DNA of 64,000 nt from Bradyrhizobium forestalis. GTDB taxonomy: Bacteria; Pseudomonadota; Alphaproteobacteria; Rhizobiales; Xanthobacteraceae. A program made the translations under genes and the position numbers. The stretch covers positions 53,764 to 117,763 of the forward strand of contig NZ_PGVG01000023.1 in NCBI RefSeq assembly GCF_002795245.1, given 5' to 3'. Position 1 is the stretch's first letter. The number at the start of each line of letters is the position of its first letter. Below the pieces are notes generated by a model. It was not told the DNA's origin. It made no database searches and was given only the letters and a program-made list of their open reading frames with translations. This document shows positions 1-8,102 of this stretch, piece after piece.

Positions 1-644
1 TAACGCTGATCCTGCCGAACTACACCACCACCACACCGGGCCCGGTCTATTCCGCGGTTCAGCTCGGCTTCGTCGACGTCGTCACGCTCGCGCTGTACGG
101 CGTCTTTCTCTACACCCAGACGGTCCTGCACAAGGATTACTTCGTTCATGAATGGGCGGAGGGCGAGGGCGGGGAGGTGCACCTGTCGGCGGGGGCGCTC
201 GCACTCACCGTGGCGCTGCTCCTGGTCTCGCTGCTGGCGGTCGTGCTGCTCGCCAAGAAATTCTCGTTGGTGGTCGATGCCGTCGGCGCCAGGATCGGTG
301 CGCCGCCGGCCTTCGCCGGCCTTCTGGTCGCGCTGCTGATCCTGATGCCCGAGGGCGTCGCGGCCATCGCGGCGGCCCGCAGGAACGACCTGCAGAAGAG
401 CATCAATCTTGCGCTCGGCTCTTCGCTGGCGACCATTGGTCTCACGATCCCTGCCGTCGGCGTCGCCACCTACGCGCTCGACAAGGAACTCGAGCTCGGC
501 CTCAGCGCCCAGGGCAGCGTGCTTTTGCTGCTGACCTTCTTCCTGAGCATGCTGACCTTCGGCACGGGCAGGACCAATGTCCTGTTCGGCCTGGTCCATA
601 TGGTGGTATTTGCCGTCTACGTGTTCATGGTTTTCGTGCCCTAG
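1..644 (+). CDS. chaA: Ca2+/H+ (cation/proton) antiporter, C-terminal part
   Basis: About 213 C-terminal residues of an inner-membrane cation/proton antiporter; the start lies before the window. The visible chain is a series of hydrophobic helices. One helix carries LMPEGVAAI, followed by a helix with SSLATIGLT. This resembles the second alpha-repeat of the CaCA/ChaA superfamily, in which an acidic residue (here the Glu of MPEG) takes part in ion binding. By family it exports Ca2+ or Na+ in exchange for protons. A cupin gene follows 11 bp downstream on the same strand and may be cotranscribed. The ion specificity cannot be read from the sequence. Confidence 0.8.
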   Translation, partial: TLILPNYTTTTPGPVYSAVQLGFVDVVTLALYGVFLYTQTVLHKDYFVHEWAEGEGGEVHLSAGALALTVALLLVSLLAVVLLAKKFSLVVDAVGARIGAPPAFAGLLVALLILMPEGVAAIAAARRNDLQKSINLALGSSLATIGLTIPAVGVATYALDKELELGLSAQGSVLLLLTFFLSMLTFGTGRTNVLFGLVHMVVFAVYVFMVFVP

Positions 645-655
645 GGGGAATTCCA

Positions 656-940
656 ATGCTTGCCGCCAAGTCCGAGATTCAGGTCGACAACGAAGAGGTC
701 CGGGTGACGGAATGGCGGCTTACCCCGGGCAGCGCGACCGGCCATCACACCCACGGGATGGACTATGTGATTGTTCCAGTCGTGGCCGGCGAGATGACCA
801 TCGTGGCGCCCAATGGCGAGCGGTCCAAGGCGCAGCTCGCGGCCGGAAAATCCTACTTCCGCAAGGCGGGCGTCCAACATGACGTACTTAACGAAACCTC
901 AACTGAGATCGTGTTCCTTGAGATCGAGCTAAAACCCTAA
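656..940 (+). CDS. small cupin-domain protein
   Basis: A 94-residue single-domain cupin. The first cupin motif is visible as GHHTHGMDYVIVPVVAGEM, whose His residues usually bind a metal. The second motif is AGVQHDVLNE, with its conserved His. The length fits a lone beta-barrel cupin without extra domains. ATG 656 was chosen because it opens the cupin homology 11 bp after the antiporter stop; the longer in-frame reading upstream overlaps the antiporter and is not real. The substrate is unknown: such proteins range from small dioxygenases to sugar or auxin binders. It is probably cytoplasmic, as no signal peptide is seen. Confidence 0.8.
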   Translation: MLAAKSEIQVDNEEVRVTEWRLTPGSATGHHTHGMDYVIVPVVAGEMTIVAPNGERSKAQLAAGKSYFRKAGVQHDVLNETSTEIVFLEIELKP

Positions 941-1033
941 GTTGGCGCTATTGTTTGCCATCGATCCGTCGCAGTTGATCCCTCACAATGCCCTAAAGTT
1001 CCCGCATCAGATCGCGCGGGGAGTGGCCGAGAA

Positions 1034-1951
1034 ATGCTGAAATACCTCGCTAAAATCTCGATGGATATTTTCCCCTCGGTGCTCGCGACGATCATCGGGG
1101 CCTACATCGTTAATCATTACATCAACGCCAAGCCGGCGGCCGACACCCCAGCCGCCGTGGTCGCGCCTGCCCAAACTGACGGCAAGCCCACCGATGCCGC
1201 CAACCTTCCTGCCCCCGGCGTCAAGGCCAAGGGGATCTCCGAGAAGAGCGTCACGGACAAGGCTGCGGTCGAGAAGCCTGCCGATCATCAGCCGACGGCC
1301 GAGACCAAGGCCGCAGACGTGGCTCCCGCTGAAACCAGCCCGCGCGGCCGTCCCTCTGCGCGCGACAAGGCCGCGGCCAAGTCCGCCCCGGCTGCCTCTG
1401 CTCCCGTGGTTGAGGCCAATTCGGCCTCGACCGCGGCTTCCCCGGCCGCCACCCCCGACGCCAACGATCTCGCGCGTGCTGCGATCGAGCGTCTGCGCAA
1501 GTCACCTGAGGGCAAGGCTGCGGAGGCCAGATCTTCCGAAACCAGGCCCGCCGAGGTTCGCTCGTCCGATACCAAGCCGGCCGAGAGGCCGGCAGAGCCT
1601 GTGGTGCGGGAAGCCGCCCGCACGCCGGAGGCTCCGCGGGTCGTGAGTGTGGAGCCGACCCCGGTCCGTCCGCTGCCGCCGCCGATCACGGTATCGACGC
1701 CCTCATCTGAGGCTTATGGCAATGCTGGCTCCAATCCGCCCTACACGGCCTCGATCAGCGGCGAGGATCCGAATCGGGTGACGCCGCCGGCGGACATTCC
1801 CGTGCCGGTCATCGCGCCACCGCTCGATCTGCGTGCCGATGCTGGTGCCTCCATGCCGCGGCCGAAGAAGACCAATGTCGCCGACGAGATGCTGTCGGGC
1901 ATGAAGTCGATGTTCAACGCCGTTCTGCCGAAGAGCGCCACCCCCGACTAA
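1034..1951 (+). CDS. membrane-anchored Pro/Ala-rich hypothetical protein
   Basis: A 305-residue protein of unknown function. Residues about 1-30 hold one hydrophobic segment (FPSVLATIIGAYIVNHYI) that can serve as a membrane anchor. Residues about 35-290 are low-complexity, rich in Ala, Pro, Lys, Glu and Ser, and look disordered. A short conserved-looking tail reads ADEMLSGMKSMFNAVLP, perhaps an amphipathic helix. No enzyme motif is visible. The shape (anchor, long flexible linker, terminal helix) suggests an envelope tether or scaffold, but that is inference. It is convergent with the TPR lipoprotein gene that follows. Confidence 0.7.
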   Translation: MLKYLAKISMDIFPSVLATIIGAYIVNHYINAKPAADTPAAVVAPAQTDGKPTDAANLPAPGVKAKGISEKSVTDKAAVEKPADHQPTAETKAADVAPAETSPRGRPSARDKAAAKSAPAASAPVVEANSASTAASPAATPDANDLARAAIERLRKSPEGKAAEARSSETRPAEVRSSDTKPAERPAEPVVREAARTPEAPRVVSVEPTPVRPLPPPITVSTPSSEAYGNAGSNPPYTASISGEDPNRVTPPADIPVPVIAPPLDLRADAGASMPRPKKTNVADEMLSGMKSMFNAVLPKSATPD

Positions 1952-1977
1952 AGCTGCGCCCGCGTTGCGCCAAACCG

Positions 1978-2628
1978 TCAGCCGCCGACGCGGGCGAGGC
2001 CGCTGCGGGCGGCGTCATCGCGTGGGCGCAGCGCGACGGCCTTGGTGTAGGACGCCGCCGCCTTGGCCCTGTCGCCCAGCCGCTCATAGGCCTGTCCGCG
2101 CGTGGTCCAGACCTGGGCATTGTGCGGATCGGCTTCGGAGGCTTCATCGAGATCGGCTGCGGCCTCCTTGACCTTGCCGAGCGCGAGATGGCTGTTGGCA
2201 CGGCCGAGCAGCGGCTCGGCCTTTTGCGGGTTGAGCCCGCTCGCGGCGCTGAAATCGGCGATCGCGAAGTCGTGCTGGTTCTTGCCCTGGTAGATCAGGG
2301 CGCGGCCATAAAGTGCCTGCGCATTGTAGGGATCGAGCCCGACCGCGCGATTGAACTCGTCGAGCGCTGCCGCGGTCTCGCCCGACTTGGCGAGGGACTG
2401 GGCCTTTGCGGTGTGGGCTTGGGCTTCGGTGACGTTGCCGGCGCTCACCGCGCTCTCGGCGGGCGCGGCCGCCTTGGGTGCTTCCGGCGGCTTGTCCTTC
2501 TCAGGGAGCAGCGATCCGAGATCGAAGGAGCAGCCGCAGAGCGCGATCCCCATCACGGCCAGCGCGAGCGGCTGCCGCCAGATTTGGCGTAGCCGCGGCA
2601 AGCCACGCTCGGGGAAAGGAGAGGCCAT
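1978..2628 (-). CDS. TPR-repeat lipoprotein
   Basis: A 216-residue protein. The N-terminus has basic residues, then a hydrophobic stretch ending in LCGCS, which fits a lipobox with Cys at about residue 33; export and lipid anchoring are therefore likely. Residues about 65-210 contain about four tetratricopeptide repeats, with recognisable cores such as ALDEFNRAVGLDPYNAQALY and AAADLDEASEADPHNAQVW. TPR units bind other proteins, so an envelope-assembly or scaffolding role is plausible. It lies downstream of rpsU on the same strand but is separated from it by a strong terminator, so it probably has its own promoter. The partner is unknown. Confidence 0.85.
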   Translation of the reverse strand: MASPFPERGLPRLRQIWRQPLALAVMGIALCGCSFDLGSLLPEKDKPPEAPKAAAPAESAVSAGNVTEAQAHTAKAQSLAKSGETAAALDEFNRAVGLDPYNAQALYGRALIYQGKNQHDFAIADFSAASGLNPQKAEPLLGRANSHLALGKVKEAAADLDEASEADPHNAQVWTTRGQAYERLGDRAKAAASYTKAVALRPRDDAARSGLARVGG

Positions 2629-2687
2629 CTACGGGTCGCCCGCGCTGGTGCCGCATCGGTAGTGCCCGTCCCAGAAAGGCACCGCTC

Positions 2688-2718
2688 ACAAACAATAACG
2701 CGGGCCAAGGGCCCGCGT
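2688..2718 (-). terminator. intrinsic terminator of rpsU
   Basis: The arms ACGCGGGCC and GGCCCGCGT (2698-2718) form a perfect 9-bp stem with a 3-nt loop. Read on the minus strand the stem is followed by TTATTGTTTG. It lies 34 bp after the rpsU stop and separates rpsU from the TPR gene. Confidence 0.85.
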
Positions 2719-2751
2719 CATCGAAAACTGAGGTCTTACAGGTTCGGCAAA

Positions 2752-3048
2752 TCAGCGCGGGCCGCGCGGGCCTGCACCGGTGCCGCCACGAGCGCCGCGA
2801 TCACCGCCCGGGCCGGCGCCGAACACCGGCTTCGGCTTCATCGGCAGCAGGCCTTCGCGCTGCAGCTTCTTGCGGGCCAGCTTGCGCGCGCGGCGCACGG
2901 CTTCGGCCTTTTCGCGGGCCTTCTTCTCGGAGGGCTTCTCGTAATGACCGCGGAGCTTCATCTCGCGGAAAATTCCCTCGCGCTGCATCTTCTTCTTCAG
3001 CGCCTTGAGGGCTTGATCGACATTGTTATCGCGAACGAGAACCTGCAC
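2752..3048 (-). CDS. rpsU: 30S ribosomal protein S21
   Basis: A 98-residue protein that begins MQVLVRDNNVDQALKALKKK, the typical S21 start, followed by the basic helix FREMKLRGHYEKPSEKK and an Arg/Lys-rich region. S21 sits on the small ribosomal subunit near the 3' end of 16S rRNA and helps initiation. It is longer than the enterobacterial form (about 71 residues) because of a Gly/Arg-rich tail (GAGPGGDRGARGG), an extension also common in rhizobial S21. It is transcribed alone, with a strong terminator just downstream, and diverges from aqpZ. Confidence 0.97.
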   Translation of the reverse strand: MQVLVRDNNVDQALKALKKKMQREGIFREMKLRGHYEKPSEKKAREKAEAVRRARKLARKKLQREGLLPMKPKPVFGAGPGGDRGARGGTGAGPRGPR

Positions 3049-3308
3049 GCGGCATCCTCTTCAGGTGGATCGGATTTGAATTCTGGTAAGTCAAAGGGGA
3101 TGGCAGAACGCGCAAGCCCTTAACCTTGAGCGCGCGGATGTATCAGACAAAACCGGAGATGTCCACCGGCCAAGCGTGTTTTCGGGCCAAGTTCGGCCAT
3201 TAAATGCGGCGAAAATACCTCCATGCGGCCGCGATTTGGGCGGTTTGACGCCGGGGACGAGGCCGCGGCCGGAGCTTTGTTCCGGAATCTTTGCAATGAG
3301 GGACCACA

Positions 3309-4031
3309 ATGGACATGAAAAAATACGCTGCCGAAGCCATCGGCACCTTCTGGCTCACATTCGCGGGTTGCGGAAGCGCAGTGATCGCCGCCGGCTTCCC
3401 CCAGGTCGGTATCGGCCTCGTCGGCGTCTCCCTCGCCTTCGGACTGAGCGTGGTCACCATGGCCTATGCGATCGGCCACATCTCGGGCTGCCATCTCAAC
3501 CCGGCCGTCACGGTCGGTCTCGCCGCCGGCGGCCGTTTTCCGGCGGGCCAGGTCCTGCCTTACGTGATCGCCCAGGTGGCGGGCGCGATCGTTGCGGCGT
3601 GGATCCTCTATGTCATCGCGAGCGGGGCGCCCGGATTCGATGTCGGCAAGGGCTTTGCTTCCAACGGCTATGACGCGCATTCGCCTGGCCAGTACAGCAT
3701 GATCGTGTGCTTCCTCACCGAGGTGGTGATGACCATGATGTTCCTGTTCATCATCATGGGCGCCACCCATGGCCGCGCCCCCGCGGGCTTCGCACCGCTC
3801 GCGATCGGGCTCGCGCTGGTGATGATCCATCTCGTCAGCATTCCCGTCACCAACACGTCGGTGAACCCGGCGCGCAGCACCGGCCCCGCGCTGTTCGTCG
3901 GCGGCTGGGCGCTGTCGCAGCTTTGGCTGTTCTGGGTTGCGCCGCTGATCGGCGGTGCGCTCGGCGGGGTGATCTATCGCTGGCTCAGCGAGGAGCCCAC
4001 CGGCGTCGTCGCGGGCGTGAAGACGGCGTAA
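3309..4031 (+). CDS. aqpZ: aquaporin Z, water channel
   Basis: A 240-residue major intrinsic protein with six predicted helices and both half-helix motifs: NPA at residues 64-66 and NPAR at 186-189. The selectivity-filter positions read Phe44, His174, Thr183 and Arg189, the pattern of water-specific AqpZ and not of glycerol facilitators. It acts in the inner membrane in rapid osmotic water exchange. It stands alone between the rpsU promoter region and the convergent purK gene, with a shared hairpin at 4039-4066. Full length for the family. Confidence 0.96.
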   Translation: MDMKKYAAEAIGTFWLTFAGCGSAVIAAGFPQVGIGLVGVSLAFGLSVVTMAYAIGHISGCHLNPAVTVGLAAGGRFPAGQVLPYVIAQVAGAIVAAWILYVIASGAPGFDVGKGFASNGYDAHSPGQYSMIVCFLTEVVMTMMFLFIIMGATHGRAPAGFAPLAIGLALVMIHLVSIPVTNTSVNPARSTGPALFVGGWALSQLWLFWVAPLIGGALGGVIYRWLSEEPTGVVAGVKTA

Positions 4032-4038
4032 CTGCAAG

Positions 4039-4066
4039 CGGGATTGCAGCCTTTGCTGCGATCCCG
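4039..4066. terminator. hairpin between convergent aqpZ and purK
   Basis: The arms CGGGATTGCAGC and GCTGCGATCCCG form a stem of about 12 bp with one bulge, in the 35-bp gap between the two stop codons. No long T-run follows on either strand, so it may act as a weak bidirectional terminator or a 3'-end stabiliser. Confidence 0.55.
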
Positions 4067-5173
4067 TTACGTGTCCCGGGGCGGCCTGACTTCGGTCACG
4101 TGGCCCATCTTGCGGCCGGGGCGCGGTGCGCCCTTGCCGTAGATGTGCACGGTCGCGCCCGGAACGGTCAGCCACTTGTCGTAGTCGTTGATCTCGTCGC
4201 CTATCAGGTTGGTCATGGTGACGATCTCGCCGTGGCGCACGGGCTTGCCGAGCGGCCAGCCGGCAATGGCGCGGATGTGCTGCTCGAACTGCGAGACGGA
4301 GGCGCCGTCCAGCGTCCAGTGCCCGGAATTATGCACGCGCGGGGCGATCTCGTTGACCAGCACCTTCGGTCCGGTGCCGTTGGCAAGCACGAACATCTCC
4401 ACCGCCAGGACGCCGACATAGTCGAGCGCAGTCGCAATCTTGCTCGCGACGTTGCGCGCCTCGTCCGCGAGCGAGTCGGGGATCGGCGCGGGCGCACGCG
4501 ACACTTTCAGGATGTGGTCGCGGTGCTCGTTCTCGGTCACGTCGAAACACTCGACATCGCCTGCGGCCGAACGCGCGGCGATCACCGAGATTTCGCGCTC
4601 GAACGGCACGAAGGCCTCCAGGATTGCCGATTTGGTGGCGAGACTGGTCCACACCTTGGCGATGTCGTCGCCCTCGCGGATGATGGCCTGGCCCTTGCCG
4701 TCATAACCGAAGCGGCGGGTCTTCAGCACCGCCGGGAGGCCGATCCTCAGGATCGCCTCGCGCAGCGTGGAGACGGAGGTAACGTCAGCATAGGGTGCAG
4801 TGCCGATGCCGAGCTTCGTCACAAAATCCTTCTCGGCGAGCCGGTCCTGTGTGGTCTCGAGGATCTTGCGATTGGGTAGCACCGGGCGGCGCGCATCCAG
4901 CACCATCGCGGCCGCCGCCGGCACGTTCTCGAATTCGTAGGTGATGACATCGACGTCGCTCGCGAACAGCTCCAGCGCTTCGACATCGGCATATTCGGCG
5001 CAGGTCGCGTTGAGCACGACGTCAAAGGCCGGCGAGTCCGGATCGGGCGAGAACACCTGGCAGCGCAGGCCGAGCCGCGCCGCGGCCATCGCCAGCATCC
5101 GCCCCAATTGCCCGCCGCCGAGGATTCCGATGGTGTCGCCGGGCTTCAGCTTCACCTGCTTTGCGTCAGTCAC
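4067..5173 (-). CDS. purK: 5-(carboxyamino)imidazole ribonucleotide synthase
   Basis: A 368-residue ATP-grasp enzyme of purine synthesis. It makes N5-carboxyaminoimidazole ribonucleotide from AIR, ATP and bicarbonate; PurE then rearranges the product to CAIR. The N-terminal nucleotide-binding motif GILGGGQLGRMLAMAA and the grasp core KTRRFGYDGKGQ are present, and the EIAPRVHNSGHWT segment is typical of PurK. The start is GTG at 5173, whose bases overlap the purE stop (GTGA), so the two genes are translationally coupled. Length is normal. Confidence 0.96.
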   Translation of the reverse strand: MTDAKQVKLKPGDTIGILGGGQLGRMLAMAAARLGLRCQVFSPDPDSPAFDVVLNATCAEYADVEALELFASDVDVITYEFENVPAAAAMVLDARRPVLPNRKILETTQDRLAEKDFVTKLGIGTAPYADVTSVSTLREAILRIGLPAVLKTRRFGYDGKGQAIIREGDDIAKVWTSLATKSAILEAFVPFEREISVIAARSAAGDVECFDVTENEHRDHILKVSRAPAPIPDSLADEARNVASKIATALDYVGVLAVEMFVLANGTGPKVLVNEIAPRVHNSGHWTLDGASVSQFEQHIRAIAGWPLGKPVRHGEIVTMTNLIGDEINDYDKWLTVPGATVHIYGKGAPRPGRKMGHVTEVRPPRDT

Positions 5174-5658
5174 GCCTTGTCCTCCGGACGCTCGGCAACC
5201 GCGTCGGTCTGCGCCTTGCGCCAGGCGGCGAGGCGATCGGACAGGGCCGGGTCGGACAATGCCAGCACGGCGGCAGCCAGCAGCGCGGCGTTGATCGCGC
5301 CGGCCTTGCCGATTGCGAGGGTTCCGACCGGGATACCCGCGGGCATCTGGACGATCGAATAGAGCGAATCGATACCCTTGAGCGTCTTGGATTCGACGGG
5401 AACGCCGAATACCGGGAGCTCCGTCAGCGCCGCCGCCATGCCGGGCAGATGGGCAGCGCCACCGGCGCCGGCGATGATGACCTTGTAACCCGCGGCCTTG
5501 GCGCCCTTGGCGAAAGCAAACAGCCGGTCGGGAGTGCGGTGGGCCGAGACGACGCGGCTGTCGGCGGCAATCCCGAGCGCGTCAAGCGTGTCGGCGGCAT
5601 GCCGCATCGTGTCCCAGTCCGACTGGCTTCCCATGATGATGGCGATCGGCGCGGTCAT
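5170..5658 (-). CDS. purE: N5-CAIR mutase, purine synthesis
   Basis: A 162-residue class I PurE that converts N5-CAIR to CAIR in the cytoplasm. Typical motifs are MGSQSDWDTM near the start, SAHRTPDRLF with the catalytic His, and GAGGAAHLPGM. ATG 5658 gives the usual family length; an in-frame extension to 5736 has no matching homology. It is the first gene of the purE-purK pair, and its stop overlaps the purK start. Confidence 0.97.
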   Translation of the reverse strand: MTAPIAIIMGSQSDWDTMRHAADTLDALGIAADSRVVSAHRTPDRLFAFAKGAKAAGYKVIIAGAGGAAHLPGMAAALTELPVFGVPVESKTLKGIDSLYSIVQMPAGIPVGTLAIGKAGAINAALLAAAVLALSDPALSDRLAAWRKAQTDAVAERPEDKA

Positions 5659-5794
5659 GACGTCAATTGTGCCCGGAAAAACAGAAAGATAGGCCAGATT
5701 AACGGTTCCGGCCGGCGGCTCGCAAGGCGGTGGCAAGGAGAAGGGAATCCACTATCCTGTCTTGGTGAATCCCCGCAAGCCTTCATTGAGCAGG

Positions 5795-6526
5795 ATGCCC
5801 ATGAAGAAACCAAAAAGGGCTAGCGCTGCCACGGCCAAGGTTGGCCGAAAGACCAGCACCGGCCGATCCAATGCCGCCCCCAAACGGCTGACCAAGCGTC
5901 CGGCGAAGCCGCCGCGGCGCGCCGCGTCGGGCGACGATGGAGCCAAGGACAACGTCAGGGCGACGATCCGGGGCTTGCGGGCCAAGCTCAAGGAGGCACA
6001 GCGCCGGGTCGCGGAACTGGAAGCTGTGGCCGCCACCGATTTCCTGCTCGAGATTCCCAACCGGCGCGGCTTCGAGCGCGAGCTCGCGCGCGCCATCGCC
6101 TATATGAAGCGCTACCGCGCCAGCGGGGCGCTGATCGTGCTCGACGTCGATCGGCTGAAGCCGATCAACGATTCCTTCGGCCATGCCGCCGGCGACGAGG
6201 TGCTCAAGGCGATTGTCGCCACGTTGACGCGACAGGTCCGTGCCTCCGACGTGGTCGGCCGGCTCGGGGGGGACGAGTTCGCGCTGCTGCTCTGGAACCT
6301 CAGCGAGACCGATGCCAAGGCGAAGGCCGCGGCCTTGGAGCAGGCGATCGACCAATTGTCCTTCGCTTTCCGCGGCCAGCACGTGACCGCGGGCGCCTCT
6401 GCCGGCGTCGCGTTGCTTGGTCCCCACTCCGACGCAGGCCGCGCCCTGGAGGAGGCCGATGCCGCCATGTACGTGCGCAAGGCGCACCGCCGGCACGAGC
6501 CGCGGATCAGGCTGGTCAGCAGCTGA
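5795..6526 (+). CDS. diguanylate cyclase (GGDEF domain)
   Basis: About 243 residues. Residues 1-60 are a very basic, Ala/Pro/Lys-rich tail without a membrane segment; about 60-90 is a likely coiled coil; the rest is a GGDEF domain. The active-site loop GGDEF is intact, and RASD lies five residues before it, matching the RxxD product-inhibition site. The protein should therefore make cyclic di-GMP from two GTP and be feedback-inhibited. No sensor domain is seen; the basic tail might bind nucleic acid or a partner (inference). The start is uncertain: ATG 5795 or 5801, or TTG 5762. Confidence 0.88.
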   Translation: MPMKKPKRASAATAKVGRKTSTGRSNAAPKRLTKRPAKPPRRAASGDDGAKDNVRATIRGLRAKLKEAQRRVAELEAVAATDFLLEIPNRRGFERELARAIAYMKRYRASGALIVLDVDRLKPINDSFGHAAGDEVLKAIVATLTRQVRASDVVGRLGGDEFALLLWNLSETDAKAKAAALEQAIDQLSFAFRGQHVTAGASAGVALLGPHSDAGRALEEADAAMYVRKAHRRHEPRIRLVSS

Positions 6527-6528
6527 AT

Positions 6529-6780
6529 TTACAGCGTCGCCAGATCTTCCGGCACGTTGCCGAATTTGCGCAGCAGCCTGGCATCGCCGAATTCGCCGGT
6601 CATGGGATCGCCGCTGCGGCTGAACGCGATCGCGCCGATGTGGCCGGTACCGTGCGCCAATATCTCGGCGCGCCGCAACGCGGCCGCCGAGGTCTGGCAT
6701 TCCTCGGCAGTTCCCGCGACCGGCGAGCCGTCGGCATCGATCAAGAAGGGCATTGCAACGTAGTAGGTCACATCCGACAT
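6529..6780 (-). CDS. small conserved-looking hypothetical protein
   Basis: An 83-residue protein starting MSDVTYYVAMPFLIDADG. It is soluble and has no recognisable catalytic motif; the pattern resembles small rhizobial proteins of unknown function. Its stop lies 2 bp from the stop of the convergent GGDEF gene. ATG 6780 is preceded by a 45-bp dispersed palindrome (6798-6842), and beyond that by the terminator of the next upstream gene, so its promoter must lie in or next to the repeat. In-frame extension upstream would run through the repeat and is unlikely. Confidence 0.7.
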   Translation of the reverse strand: MSDVTYYVAMPFLIDADGSPVAGTAEECQTSAAALRRAEILAHGTGHIGAIAFSRSGDPMTGEFGDARLLRKFGNVPEDLATL

Positions 6781-6797
6781 GGCGTTGCTCCAATGGA

Positions 6798-6842
6798 GCA
6801 TGATCCGGAAAAGTGTGAAGCGGTTTTCCAACAAGATCATGC
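6798..6842. repeat. 45-bp dispersed palindrome, copy 1
   Basis: Outer arms GCATGATC and GATCATGC, inner arms GGAAAA and TTTTCC. The same layout recurs at 62157-62202. It lies 17 bp upstream of the start codon of the 83-residue gene. Confidence 0.85.
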
Positions 6843-6874
6843 TTAAAAACAAAAGCGCGATCTCATCGCGCTTT
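6843..6874 (-). terminator. intrinsic terminator of the 72-residue gene
   Basis: The arms AAAGCGCGAT and ATCGCGCTTT form a perfect 10-bp stem with a 3-nt loop. On the minus strand the stem is followed by a T-rich run (TTGTTTTTAAG). It lies just after the stop codon at 6879. Confidence 0.88.
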
Positions 6875-6878
6875 GAAC

Positions 6879-7097
6879 TCAGGCGGCGCTGCTCTTGCTC
6901 CGCATTTTGCTGCGCGAGGTCTCCGGAATGCAGCCGGCGGAAATCGCCGCCTGCAATTCCGCCAGCTCGGCTTCCAGATATTCGTTGGCCATGATCAGCG
7001 CCTTGATGGTGCTGCGCAGATTGCCGTCGCACATCGCGATCGCCTGATCGCAGGCCTGTTCATAGTGGCTGTTGTCGAGAAGGGCGGTTGCCGACAT
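6879..7097 (-). CDS. small conserved-looking hypothetical protein
   Basis: A 72-residue protein starting MSATALLDNSHYEQACDQAI. It looks helical and acidic in the first two thirds (MCDGNLRSTIKALIMANEYLEAELAELQ split over several turns), with a short Ser/Lys-rich tail. No membrane segment or known catalytic motif is seen. ATG 7097 was preferred to the upstream ATG at 7184 because the extra residues are low-complexity. It has its own terminator. The function is unknown; a small helical regulator or adaptor is possible. Confidence 0.68.
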   Translation of the reverse strand: MSATALLDNSHYEQACDQAIAMCDGNLRSTIKALIMANEYLEAELAELQAAISAGCIPETSRSKMRSKSSAA

Positions 7098-7225
7098 CTG
7101 CGTTGTCCTCGTGTCTTGTGCCTGGGCGTTCTCTGAGGTGTTGGGGTGCCCGCGAATGTTCCCTTTTTGTTCTGTTTGAGTCAAGCGGATTCATGCGGTG
7201 AGCCGCGGCGAACGCCGGCTCACGG

Positions 7226-7432
7226 TCAGGCGATGATGTCGGGGGTAATCTGGTCTTCGATGAACGCGATGCGGTCCCGCAACAACAGCTTGCGCTTCTT
7301 CAAGCGCTGTAACCGCAATAGGTCGGGGGCGGGCGATTGATGCAACGCATCGATCGCCGCATCGAGATCTCGGTGTTCCTGCTGCAACCGGGTGAGCTCG
7401 GCTTCGAGCTCACGCTCATTTTCATTGGTCAT
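7226..7432 (-). CDS. YdcH/DUF465 family small helical protein
   Basis: A 68-residue, highly charged coiled-coil protein. The pattern LTRLQQEHRDLDAAIDAL followed by LQRLKKRKLLLRDRI is the signature of the YdcH/DUF465 family: two helices joined by a short turn, with a Lys/Arg cluster in the second. Family members are common in proteobacteria and have no settled function. It diverges from a second family member at 7763, 330 bp away. Confidence 0.85.
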   Translation of the reverse strand: MTNENERELEAELTRLQQEHRDLDAAIDALHQSPAPDLLRLQRLKKRKLLLRDRIAFIEDQITPDIIA

Positions 7433-7762
7433 GTCTGCGGTGGCCGAAAACCGATAGGCGTAAGATCTGGGCTGTGGATGCCCTGTGGAAATTATCGTCC
7501 TTGCGCAGCGTGATCGCAAGCGATCTGCGATCCTCGCTCGCCGATCTCCCGCAACATATTTCTGCGTGGAGCTGCGGCGTTGCGCAGGCGCATTGATATC
7601 ATGGATTTTTCCCGTGTGGTTCCCCCTAGTCACGCTTCCTTACATATGAACTTTCAAAAATGACGCTGCGACGACGGATACCCATCGACAGGACGAATCG
7701 GTGATGTAGACTTCGCCGTCCGGATCGAATCCTGAGGTTCAACCCTACCGAGGAGGTTTCGA
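7433..7762. other. 330-bp gap between two divergent DUF465 genes
   Basis: No open frame with coding character is seen. The stretch must hold both divergent promoters. A strong Shine-Dalgarno AGGAGG at 7751-7756 serves the right-hand gene. No repeat or long hairpin was recognised. Confidence 0.5.
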
Positions 7763-7942
7763 ATGACAATTCAGGCACATCTCGTTGAATTGGAACGGAA
7801 GCACAAACTTCTCGAAAACGAATTGCACGAAGCTCTCGTGCACCTTTCAACAGACGACCTGCAAATTGTTGAGTTGAAGCGCCGGAAGTTGATGGTCAAG
7901 GACCAGATCGAGCGTCTGAAGCAAGGCGACACGCTCCACTAG
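7763..7942 (+). CDS. YdcH/DUF465 family small helical protein (second copy)
   Basis: A 59-residue protein, MTIQAHLVELERKHKLLENE onward, ending ERLKQGDTLH. It has the same architecture as the gene at 7226: a first helix, a short turn, then the basic helix IVELKRRKLMVKDQIERL. The ribosome site AGGAGG lies 6 nt before the ATG and is near-perfect, suggesting high expression. A strong terminator follows at 8026-8061, so it is a single-gene transcript. The function is unknown. Confidence 0.85.
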   Translation: MTIQAHLVELERKHKLLENELHEALVHLSTDDLQIVELKRRKLMVKDQIERLKQGDTLH

Positions 7943-8025
7943 TAAACCCCGTAAAACTGTAGAGTTGATCACATCCTTTCGCGCGGGGGTGAGAGCATTC
8001 GTGCCCATCCCTGCTGCAAGGTGGA

Positions 8026-8061
8026 CGCCGCGCAAGATGTTTGCGCGGCGCTGGTTTTTTT
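8026..8061 (+). terminator. intrinsic terminator
   Basis: The arms CGCCGCGCAA and TTGCGCGGCG form a perfect 10-bp stem with a 5-nt loop. CTGG and seven T residues follow. It ends the transcript of the second DUF465 gene and faces the convergent oxidoreductase. Confidence 0.92.
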
Positions 8062-8102
8062 GTTCTTGACGCGAACCGGTATCCACTCCGCTCGAGAACT
8101 CT

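Noticed and set aside
3120..4175. A 351-residue open frame on the minus strand
   Set aside because: It is antisense to aqpZ, which has both NPA motifs. The frame is His/Arg/Asp-rich and motif-free.
7433..7762. A possible structured small RNA between the DUF465 genes
   Set aside because: No strong stem or terminator was found. The stretch is needed for two divergent promoters.
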